Made by a program: the position numbers and the translations under genes. Positions 1 through 5,015 of a stretch of 5,668 nt of DNA are shown in pieces. Source of the DNA: Ktedonobacter sp. (GTDB lineage Bacteria; Chloroflexota; Ktedonobacteria; Ktedonobacterales; Ktedonobacteraceae); the NCBI GenBank assembly GCA_003450555.1, contig DMFQ01000007.1, positions 9,676 through 15,343 on the forward strand, written 5' to 3'. Under the pieces are notes generated by a model that saw nothing but the letters and a program-made list of their open reading frames with translations, searched no databases and was not told the origin of the DNA. Within the stretch, counting starts at the first letter, position 1. The number at the start of each line of letters is the position of its first letter.

Positions 1-948
1 GTCATCATGGGTGAGGATTGGCATACGGCCGAAGCGATATGCAGCACCTCCGATCTACTGAACCGGTACGGTCTGCGGCAAAAAGTGCTGATACTCTGGA
101 ATCTTAACAGCCTGATGTCCCTCCACCGCATCAACTGGGGCCGACTCAATTTCGTCTCAACTATCTGTACCGTCAGCAAGTATATGAAGCACAGGATGTG
201 GTCCTATGGCGTTAACCCGCTCGTGATCCCTAATGGCATTCCCAAGCGCCATCTCACTCCAGTTGATCCAGCAGATGTAGAGCGGTTGCGCGAAATTGCC
301 CGCCAGGGTGATCCACGCCGCCTCTTCCTCTTTAAGATTGGCCGTTTTGATCCCGATAAGCGTTGGCTTATGGCGGTGGATGCTGTGGCACGGCTCAAAC
401 ACAGCGGCCACCCCGTCACCCTCTTTGTGCGTGGTGGTATTGAACCACACGGAGCTGAGGTACTGCGGCATGCCTATCACATCGGCTTGAGTATTCGCGA
501 TGTTGTCGCGCAACGCCCGAACCTGCAACAATGCATGGATGCCGTAGCAAATGCTGGACCTGCCGATATTTACAACCTGCGTTTCTTCCTGCCCGAGGAG
601 TTTTTGCGCACCAGCTACGCCGCGGCGGATGCGACGCTGGCGAATAGTGGACACGAGCCATTTGGCCTTGTCGCTCTTGAAGTGATGGCCGCTGAGGGGA
701 TCGCTGTCACAGGTAGCACAGGTGAGGATTATGCCATCTCGTTCGAGAACGCCATCGTTACTGAAACCGACGATCCCGATGAGATTGTTGGCTATCTTCT
801 CTATTTACGGCGTCATACGGAAGAGCAGGAGCGCATCCGCACAGCCGGTCGCCACACAGCGGAACAGTTTCTGTGGGACCAGGTGATCGCAAACCTCGTG
901 GGGAAACTGGAGTTCCTGGCGCGCAAACAGGCTATCGTGTTAACTTGA
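1..948 (+). CDS. GT-B glycosyltransferase (GT4-like), 5'-truncated by the window edge
   Basis: The reading frame is open from the first base, so the ATG at base 7 is probably internal and the N-terminal acceptor-domain start lies outside the window. Residues are numbered here from base 1. The retained half of a GT-B fold shows TVSKYMK (57-63) and VIPNGIP (75-81) at the domain junction. It then has KIGRFDPDKR (112-121), the usual nucleotide-sugar phosphate-binding start of the C-terminal domain. HEPFGLVALE (218-227) gives the E-x7-E motif of retaining GT4/GT5 enzymes at E219 and E227. The family transfers a sugar from a nucleotide-diphosphate donor; donor and acceptor cannot be read from the sequence. 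No signal peptide or membrane segment is seen in the visible part, so it is probably cytoplasmic. The GH57 gene follows after 13 bases, which suggests a shared transcript and a role in glucan or glycoconjugate metabolism. A glycogen-synthase-like or trehalose-synthase-like role is possible but not shown. Confidence 0.88.
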   Translation, partial: VIMGEDWHTAEAICSTSDLLNRYGLRQKVLILWNLNSLMSLHRINWGRLNFVSTICTVSKYMKHRMWSYGVNPLVIPNGIPKRHLTPVDPADVERLREIARQGDPRRLFLFKIGRFDPDKRWLMAVDAVARLKHSGHPVTLFVRGGIEPHGAEVLRHAYHIGLSIRDVVAQRPNLQQCMDAVANAGPADIYNLRFFLPEEFLRTSYAAADATLANSGHEPFGLVALEVMAAEGIAVTGSTGEDYAISFENAIVTETDDPDEIVGYLLYLRRHTEEQERIRTAGRHTAEQFLWDQVIANLVGKLEFLARKQAIVLT

Positions 949-953
949 GAGGA
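946..953 (+). promoter_or_regulatory. Ribosome binding site of the GH57 gene, overlapping the upstream stop codon
   Basis: TGAGAGGA includes the stop codon of the glycosyltransferase (946-948) and a purine-rich GAGAGGA, 8 bases before the ATG at 962. The overlap suggests translational coupling of the two genes and supports the start chosen for the hydrolase. Confidence 0.6.
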
Positions 954-961
954 TACCGGTC

Positions 962-2383
962 ATGGTCGCGGAACTGACGATCTATACCGTGGTGCATCAG
1001 CCACGCCGTCTGAAGCTTCCCGCACAACCCATTCCTCGCGGAGCCACGATAGCAGACATCAATCGTTGCGTCTTCGACGAGCGTATGAACGAACACTACT
1101 TCAAAAAGGTGGCGCAGGATAGCTATTATCCCACCGCGCGCCTCTTCCTTGAGCTGGTGCGGCAAGAAGGCATGCACCTCGCTATTGGCTTTTCGCTCGC
1201 GTTTGTACGCCAGGCGGCTCAGTGGGATCCTGAACTGCTGGACCTTTTCCGGGAACTGGTGGCCGAGGAGAACGTCGAGCTGATTGGCGTCGAGCCTTAC
1301 CATAGCTTCCTCTTCCTGCTCGATCTGCCGATGTTTGTGCTGCGCATGCAGCAGATGGCAGATGAGTTGGAGCAGGTCTTCGGCAAACGTCCGACCGTCA
1401 CCGACACTACAGAAATGTGTATGTCGAAACTGATCTACAATGCTCTGGACACTGCCGGGTTTCGCGGCGCGGTCATGGATGGGCGTCCCTGGGTTTTGGA
1501 ATGGCGCGAGAGCACGCACATGTACCGCTACAGCGATGAAGCTCCACTACCACAACCGTTAGGAATTAGTCGATCGCAATTTAGCGTTCGCAGCAAGGGC
1601 TCACCACGCAAGTTGCTGATGGCTTCGGAGCGCGCAAGCGGCCCCTATCTCTTAACCCGACACCTTGATCTAAGTGACGACGTGGGTTACCGCTTCTCGA
1701 ATCGCGGCTGGTCCAACTTTCCCCTTTACGCCGATACCTATGCTGATTGGATAGCCAGAACGCCGGGAGACTTCCTCCTGCTTGGTTGGGACTTCGAAAC
1801 ATTCGGCGAACACCACCGGCGCGATAGTGGCATCTTTGATTTCCTACGCGCCTTGCCCAGTAGATTGGCATATCAGGGCGTGGCCACAACGACACCCAGT
1901 GCACTGATCGAGCGCTACAACTCGCCAGGGAGCGTGCATCATCTGCCACTGCCAACCTTTCCAACGACGTGGGCCGGTAGCGGGAATATGGACTTCTTCC
2001 TGGGAAATAGCGCGCAGCAGACCATCCTGCAATTGATGGGTCAGGTCTACGGTATGGCGAAACTCACCGAAGACCCTGATCTACTTGACCTCGCCATGTG
2101 GTTAGCCCAGTCCGACAATCTGCACCTGATTCAATGGTTCGGCAAAAGTGGGTCGGAAACAGAGGTCTCCGCCTACTTCACGCCCGAGAAGTGGTGGCAA
2201 CTTGGCGCGAACACTATCATCACTGAACAGCAACAGGTCTATCTCAATGTGCTGGATGCGATGGAACCCTACCTCCCTGCTCGCATCATCCGACGAGCAA
2301 AGCAACAAGGTTCAATCAAGGCAAACCGTCGCAAGCGCGCACAGGAAGAGCCAGCATTGAACTATATGGCGCGCTATAAGTAA
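962..2383 (+). CDS. Glycoside hydrolase family 57 protein (alpha-amylase-like type)
   Basis: This complete 473-residue protein shows all five conserved GH57 regions in order. Region I is HQP (12-14). Region II is GFSLAF (76-81). Region III is TDTTEMCMS, with E151 at the position of the catalytic nucleophile. Region IV is DFETFGEHH, with D277 as the likely acid/base. Region V is QSDNLHLIQ, around S384-D385. Family 57 enzymes are retaining alpha-glucan hydrolases or transferases with an incomplete TIM barrel. The region IV form (D-aromatic-ETFGEH) is that of the alpha-amylase-like subgroup rather than the branching-enzyme or 4-alpha-glucanotransferase subgroups. No signal peptide is seen, so intracellular action on glycogen or maltodextrin is likely. 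The ATG at 962 has a good ribosome binding site over the stop codon of the preceding glycosyltransferase, so the two are probably one operon. Region III (TTEMCMS rather than the commoner NTE-L-Y pattern) is slightly unusual. Substrate and exact reaction are inference. Confidence 0.9.
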   Translation: MVAELTIYTVVHQPRRLKLPAQPIPRGATIADINRCVFDERMNEHYFKKVAQDSYYPTARLFLELVRQEGMHLAIGFSLAFVRQAAQWDPELLDLFRELVAEENVELIGVEPYHSFLFLLDLPMFVLRMQQMADELEQVFGKRPTVTDTTEMCMSKLIYNALDTAGFRGAVMDGRPWVLEWRESTHMYRYSDEAPLPQPLGISRSQFSVRSKGSPRKLLMASERASGPYLLTRHLDLSDDVGYRFSNRGWSNFPLYADTYADWIARTPGDFLLLGWDFETFGEHHRRDSGIFDFLRALPSRLAYQGVATTTPSALIERYNSPGSVHHLPLPTFPTTWAGSGNMDFFLGNSAQQTILQLMGQVYGMAKLTEDPDLLDLAMWLAQSDNLHLIQWFGKSGSETEVSAYFTPEKWWQLGANTIITEQQQVYLNVLDAMEPYLPARIIRRAKQQGSIKANRRKRAQEEPALNYMARYK

Positions 2384-2457
2384 GCTGTACGCGGGTTAAG
2401 AAGTGGTGAAGGTTGTGGGAGTATGGTACTAATTTCGAGCATCTCATCCCTAAAAGA

Positions 2458-2490
2458 TTGACGTTACTCAGTCTATTTAGGTAGACTCAG
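2458..2490 (+). promoter_or_regulatory. Candidate promoter with an overlapping dyad upstream of the lytic transglycosylase
   Basis: TTGACG (2458-2463) matches five of six bases of a housekeeping -35 box. TAGACT (2482-2487), 18 bases on, matches four of six of a -10 box. The -10 is one arm of a perfect inverted repeat, AGTCTA (2470-2475) and TAGACT (2482-2487) with a 6-base spacer. ACTCAG also occurs twice directly (2466-2471 and 2485-2490). A repressor could bind here, but this is inference. The rest of the 150-base gap (2384-2533) shows no gene and no clear terminator for the GH57 gene, so read-through into the transglycosylase is possible. Confidence 0.3.
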
Positions 2491-2524
2491 CAAAGTATTG
2501 ATTACTGTACGTCTGTTTAGTGAT

Positions 2525-2528
2525 GAGG
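2525..2528 (+). promoter_or_regulatory. Ribosome binding site that decides the transglycosylase start
   Basis: GAGG lies 5 bases before the ATG at 2534. The alternative in-frame TTG at 2498 has no comparable site in front of it, so the ATG is preferred. The alternative would add 12 residues to a cytoplasmic tail with no visible domain. Confidence 0.55.
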
Positions 2529-2533
2529 TAAGT

Positions 2534-3538
2534 ATGTCGCGTTTTAGCTCCCTTCAGTTGACTCAAGAAGTAGACAGCAAGGTCTTGGTAGAAGAGCAAA
2601 CCCAAAAGATTCCAGTCACCCCATCGATTCCGACTACCTCACAGCTTTTTATGTCAACAGATCAGCGCTGGATAAGAACTACAGAACCACTCACGAATTT
2701 CCCCGACGCTTACCCTGCCAGAACCACCGAGCAGCTTGAGAATAGCACACATGCTGGCGCCGTTAGAACCACCGAGCAACTGCAAGATTTGGCCAGCTTA
2801 CCTGTTACCCCTACTCATAAGCGTATAGTGAGAATCCCTGGCAGCCGTAAGACGAAACGAACGAGCGGAAAAGCAGAGGGTGTAACAAAACAATCGCTAT
2901 CGCTTTCACCTCGCCTGCGTCATGGCATCATTTTTATGTCGATCTTGCTGGTTGTGATGACGACAATGCTCTACATGACTCCTCTCAATAGTGGGCAGGG
3001 GAGGTTCACGGTCTTTCAAGGCATCAGCAATTGGGTTCACGCACAGCAAATGAACTGGCAGTTCCAGGCGCATCTCAACCAGGTCGTCCAGAATAGTTCC
3101 ACTCAGAATAATGTCCAACAGATGGCTCCGCCGCCTATGACACTCCCCAAAAGCGCCTATGTCGCCATTGCGCAACAGGACGCTACCAACGCAGGCATCT
3201 CGCCAGACTATTTCACGCGCCAGATTAACCAGGAAAGTGGCTTTAACCCTAACGCCGTCTCGCCGTCCGGGGCAGTGGGCATCGCCCAGTTCTTGCCTAG
3301 CACAGCCAGGGGACTGGGTATCGATCCCTGGGATCCCAGCGCGGCCCTCAATGCCGCCGCACACCTGATGGCGAGCTACGCAAACAATTACGGTGGAGAC
3401 TATGCCAAGGCTCTTGCTGCCTATAATGGCGGTTCCGGTACCGTGCAATATGCCATCAGCGCTTGTGGAGCCGCGAACTGGATGAACTGTCTCCCCGGAG
3501 AGACCCGCAACTATATTCGGGTTATCATGGGGATATAG
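2534..3538 (+). CDS. Membrane-anchored lytic transglycosylase, SLT domain
   Basis: The protein has 334 residues from the ATG at 2534. Residues 1-125 form a polar, presumably cytoplasmic region with a 15-residue-period TT-x-x-L repeat (33-83) and a basic stretch before the membrane (about 96-118). One hydrophobic segment (about 131-151) probably anchors it with the C-terminus outside. After a Q/N-rich linker comes a soluble lytic transglycosylase (goose-lysozyme-like) domain, about 205-334. It has the catalytic glutamate E234 in INQESGFNP, then GAVGIAQFLPSTA, ALAAYNGG and the C-terminal ETRNYIRVIMG. These are the classical SLT motifs. The enzyme class cleaves the MurNAc-GlcNAc bond of peptidoglycan, forming 1,6-anhydro-MurNAc, in wall remodelling, growth, sporulation or insertion of secretion machinery. 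Two cysteines near the end (CGAANWMNC) could form a disulfide. A terminator follows, and the sigma-factor gene converges from the other strand, so this is probably a single-gene unit. Confidence 0.9.
   Translation: MSRFSSLQLTQEVDSKVLVEEQTQKIPVTPSIPTTSQLFMSTDQRWIRTTEPLTNFPDAYPARTTEQLENSTHAGAVRTTEQLQDLASLPVTPTHKRIVRIPGSRKTKRTSGKAEGVTKQSLSLSPRLRHGIIFMSILLVVMTTMLYMTPLNSGQGRFTVFQGISNWVHAQQMNWQFQAHLNQVVQNSSTQNNVQQMAPPPMTLPKSAYVAIAQQDATNAGISPDYFTRQINQESGFNPNAVSPSGAVGIAQFLPSTARGLGIDPWDPSAALNAAAHLMASYANNYGGDYAKALAAYNGGSGTVQYAISACGAANWMNCLPGETRNYIRVIMGI
2630..2782 (+). repeat. In-frame 45-base-period repeat encoding TT-x-x-L / RTTEQL motifs
   Basis: Four motifs are spaced exactly 15 codons apart within the transglycosylase: PTTSQL (2630-2647), RTTEPL (2675-2692), RTTEQL (2720-2737) and RTTEQL (2765-2782). 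The last two share their first 14 bases (AGAACCACCGAGCA). The residues between motifs are not conserved, so the periodic hexapeptide appears to be what is kept. It lies on the predicted cytoplasmic side of the membrane. Confidence 0.75.
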
Positions 3539-3665
3539 TTTCTGGGGTGGTTGAATAAGCGGTATTTTTAGGGAGATAGCGCTGAAATTCAGCGCTAAAT
3601 ATTTTTGGGACTGCGGAGCTTATTTTGACGTTTGGGATGATGCCGATGATGAGGTTGATGATCAT
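3525..3665 (-). CDS. Possible small ORF of 46 codons with a strong ribosome binding site, perhaps a gene relic
   Basis: On the minus strand an ATG at 3665 is preceded by AAGGAG (3671-3676), 5 bases away. The ORF runs 46 codons to a TGA at 3525. It starts MIINLIIGII, a hydrophobic start like those of small membrane proteins, then becomes polar with no further hydrophobic segment. It reads through the terminator hairpin of the transglycosylase and 14 bases into the end of that gene. That makes the downstream half unlikely to be native. One reading is that the 5' end of a small membrane protein gene (for example the GlsB/YeaQ type) survives here with its 3' part lost. It may equally be chance. 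No homology is claimed. Confidence 0.2.
   Translation of the reverse strand: MIINLIIGIIPNVKISSAVPKIFSAEFQRYLPKNTAYSTTPETISP
3577..3606 (+). terminator. Rho-independent terminator of the lytic transglycosylase
   Basis: TAGCGCTGAA (3577-3586) and TTCAGCGCTA (3588-3597) are perfect reverse complements. In RNA this gives an 8-base stem (TAGCGCTG/CAGCGCTA) with a 5-base loop. It is followed by AATA and TTTTT (3602-3606). It sits 38 bases after the stop codon. The stem is symmetric, but the T-run favours termination on the plus strand. Confidence 0.75.
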
Positions 3666-3756
3666 GCTGGCTCCTTGAAGGTTTTCTCTTTATTGAATTC
3701 TTTCTGTGGGATGGGGAAGAGGAAGGTTTTATGATAGGGAAGAGGCGTCACGTTCA

Positions 3757-3769
3757 GGAGCGAAGCTCC
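3757..3769. repeat. Short GGAGC-GAA-GCTCC hairpin
   Basis: A perfect 5-base stem with a 3-base loop lies two bases before the larger palindrome pair. It may be part of the same repeated element or stand alone. Confidence 0.45.
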
Positions 3770-3771
3770 AC

Positions 3772-3881
3772 CGTAGGGACCCGAGTGAGCGCGTCCGAAG
3801 TGGAGGGTAGGGAGGCACATTCCTACGCTGTCACGCGCTGCCCCACCCACCCAGTGGGACGCGATACATCGGGTCCCTACG
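3772..3881. repeat. REP/BIME-like pair of inverted palindromic units
   Basis: CGTAGGGACCCGA (3772-3784) recurs as its perfect reverse complement at 3869-3881. Each copy begins a unit that continues in the same way. After a six-base variable stretch both read GCGTCC (3791-3796, and on the minus strand within 3857-3862), so the units agree at 21 of 25 bases. Each unit is itself a hairpin. In the second, GGGAC (3856-3860) pairs with GTCCC (3873-3877), and CGAT (3862-3865) with ATCG (3868-3871), around one G-G mismatch. In the first, GGAC (3777-3780) pairs with GTCC (3793-3796). Two palindromic units in opposite orientation between convergent genes is the arrangement of a bacterial interspersed mosaic element. 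Copy number in the genome cannot be seen here. Confidence 0.6.
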
Positions 3882-3923
3882 CCATTCCATTCCCCCTTGT
3901 GATATCCCAGCGACAAGGCAAGT

Positions 3924-4817
3924 TCATGCGAGGGATGGGATGTGGCGCAACTTGTCGGGGTTGACGACCAGGTCGATTTCCTGGATGTGGTCACCGGCAA
4001 GCGAGAACACCAGAACGGCGTAGGGTTTGCCATCGAGGTAGCTCATGATGCCCAGGTGACCATTAACGAGTGCCAGGCGTGAAGTGATCTCCGGTGGCGC
4101 TTTACGCATAATGCCGAGCAAACCGCGTGCCACTTTGTCCGCTCCATAGATGGGTTTGAGCGCCGCATGTACTTTGCCGCCGCCATCCGAGTGCATTTCC
4201 ACATCATCAGCGAGCAGCGTCAGTAAACCTTGCATATTACCGTCGGTGCATGCCTGGATAAACTGGTAGGTCAACTGTTCGCGCTGCTGTGGAGGGACGT
4301 TGTAGTGGTGATGGTGTTCTGCCAGGTGTTGCCGCGCCCGGCGCATGATCTGGCGGCAATTATCAGCGCTTTTCTGCACGAACGTTGCGATCTCGTCGTA
4401 CTCGAAGTCGAAGACCTGGCGCAGCAAGAAGACCGCACGCTCCAGCGGTGACAGGTATTCCAGCAGGCGCAAAAAAGCGAGCGAAAGTGATTCTGACTGT
4501 TCTACACTGGCCTCGGGATCAGTAGGAGAATTGGACTGATAGGTCGTGACGAGTGGTTCGGGAAGCCAGACGCCCACGTAGGCTTCGCGCTGTACGCGCG
4601 CCGAGCGCAAGAAATCGATGCACAGACGCGTGATAACAGTGCAAAGATAGGAGCGTGGGGATTGTATGCCCTCTGCCTCGCCGCTTTCGCACGCGCGGTG
4701 CCAGCGCAAAAATGTTTCCTGCACGCAATCTTCCGCGTCCATCGTACTTCCCAACATGCGATATGCGATTGAAAACAGCAGGAACCTGTGGGCTTGAAAT
4801 ACGCTCTCTTCGTTCAT
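3924..4817 (-). CDS. sigJ: ECF41-family RNA polymerase sigma factor (SigJ type) with SnoaL-like C-terminal domain
   Basis: The protein has 297 residues from the ATG at 4817. Sigma region 2 lies at about 6-75 (YRMLGSTMDAEDCVQETFLRW, then the SYLCTVITRLCIDFLRSAR helix). Sigma region 4 lies at about 112-165 (LSPLERAVFLLRQVFDFEYDEIA, then the recognition helix around 148-163). The C-terminal part (about 178-297) is a SnoaL/NTF2-like domain. All three marks of ECF41 are present: WLPEP (84-88) in the linker, DGGGK (211-215), and NPDKL (286-290). In this group the fused C-terminal domain takes the place of a separate anti-sigma factor and controls activity. Target genes are typically an adjacent oxidoreductase, epimerase or carboxymuconolactone decarboxylase, and a flavin oxidoreductase gene lies just upstream on the same strand. 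A run of four histidines (168-171) sits in the linker to the SnoaL domain. An in-frame TTG at 4832 would start inside an 18-base tandem repeat, so the ATG is preferred, although no clear ribosome binding site precedes either. Confidence 0.9.
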   Translation of the reverse strand: MNEESVFQAHRFLLFSIAYRMLGSTMDAEDCVQETFLRWHRACESGEAEGIQSPRSYLCTVITRLCIDFLRSARVQREAYVGVWLPEPLVTTYQSNSPTDPEASVEQSESLSLAFLRLLEYLSPLERAVFLLRQVFDFEYDEIATFVQKSADNCRQIMRRARQHLAEHHHHYNVPPQQREQLTYQFIQACTDGNMQGLLTLLADDVEMHSDGGGKVHAALKPIYGADKVARGLLGIMRKAPPEITSRLALVNGHLGIMSYLDGKPYAVLVFSLAGDHIQEIDLVVNPDKLRHIPSLA

Positions 4818-4819
4818 AT

Positions 4820-4864
4820 AGGACGACCGCAAGGGTTAGGACGACCGCAAGGGTTCGTCCCTAC
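4820..4864. repeat. Tandem 18-base repeat ending in a GTCCCTAC palindrome arm
   Basis: AGGACGACCGCAAGGGTT occurs twice without a gap (4820-4837 and 4838-4855), followed by CGTCCCTAC. The second copy forms a hairpin with what follows: GGACGA (4839-4844) pairs with TCGTCC (4855-4860). Read on the minus strand, the unit begins GTAGGGAC and ends GTCC, like the units at 3772-3881. It starts 3 bases upstream of the sigma-factor ATG, so it forms the whole proximal leader of that gene. Confidence 0.7.
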
Positions 4865-4923
4865 TATATACGGCAATACGCGATGTGTCATTGTGATTCC
4901 GATTCCTGATTATTGGTGAACCA

Positions 4924-4959
4924 TTACCACATGATAGAACATTTACAACATTGTGGTAA
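4924..4959. promoter_or_regulatory. Inverted repeat TTACCACA-N20-TGTGGTAA, possible operator
   Basis: TTACCACA (4924-4931) and TGTGGTAA (4952-4959) are perfect reverse complements 20 bases apart. With one bulged base the arms extend by further pairs. It lies about 110-140 bases upstream of the sigma gene and about 40 bases past the oxidoreductase stop codon. No T-run follows on either strand, so an operator or structural palindrome is more likely than a terminator. A weak TATATA (4865-4870) is the only -10-like element seen nearer the sigma gene, and no convincing -35 goes with it. Confidence 0.3.
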
Positions 4960-4962
4960 GGG

Positions 4963-5015
4963 CATAGGGACACGATAATGAACAATGAGTCAAATTTCAT
5001 CATCGGGTTCCTATG
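4963..5015. repeat. Long imperfect inverted repeat running over the oxidoreductase stop codon
   Basis: The 20-base arms 4963-4982 and 4996-5015 are reverse complements at 17 of 20 positions, with a 13-base loop. The outer ends read CATAGGGACACGAT on the plus strand and CATAGGAACCCGAT on the minus strand, close to the CGTAGGGACCCGA units at 3772-3881. The right arm encodes the last residues of the oxidoreductase (GTR) and its stop. No T-run follows, so it is better described as a REP-like palindrome than a standard terminator, though it could protect or end the transcript. Confidence 0.55.

Larger units (their letters stand above)
3539..3923. other. Convergent intergenic region between the transglycosylase and the sigma factor
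   Basis: These 385 bases separate two genes that face each other. They hold the transglycosylase terminator (3577-3606), the 5' part of the weak minus-strand ORF (to 3665) with its AAGGAG, a T-rich stretch (about 3680-3702), the REP/BIME-like palindrome pair (3757-3881), and a short dyad just past the sigma stop codon. That dyad is CCTTGT (3895-3900) with ACAAGG (3913-3918) and a 12-base loop. It has no T-run, so it is a weak terminator candidate for the sigma gene. The plus and minus ORFs crossing 3662-4033 have no recognisable protein character and are read as chance frames through the repeat. Confidence 0.6.

Noticed and set aside
157..654. Minus-strand frame of 165 codons opposite the glycosyltransferase
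   Set aside because: It is antisense to clear GT-B motifs and has no family resemblance.
932..1519. Minus-strand frame of 195 codons opposite the GH57 gene
   Set aside because: It is antisense to a gene with all five GH57 motifs and is a shadow frame.
2498..2533. TTG at 2498 as the transglycosylase start
   Set aside because: No ribosome binding site precedes it, whereas the ATG at 2534 has GAGG 5 bases upstream.
3829..3835. TGTCACG resembling the -35 element of ECF41 promoters
   Set aside because: It lies inside the palindrome pair, no CGTC follows at the right distance, and no gene lies downstream on that strand.
3731..3964. Plus-strand frame of 77 codons in the convergent intergenic region
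   Set aside because: It lies mostly in the repeat and the antisense end of the sigma gene and shows no protein character.
3662..4033. Minus-strand frame of 123 codons overlapping the end of the sigma gene
   Set aside because: It reads through the palindrome pair and antisense-shifted sigma sequence, with no domain-like pattern. The sigma frame with intact NPDKL is clearly the coding one.
3757..4864. CRISPR-like array
   Set aside because: The repeats are palindromic pairs or a gapless tandem, not direct repeats with unique spacers of constant length, and no cas gene is present.
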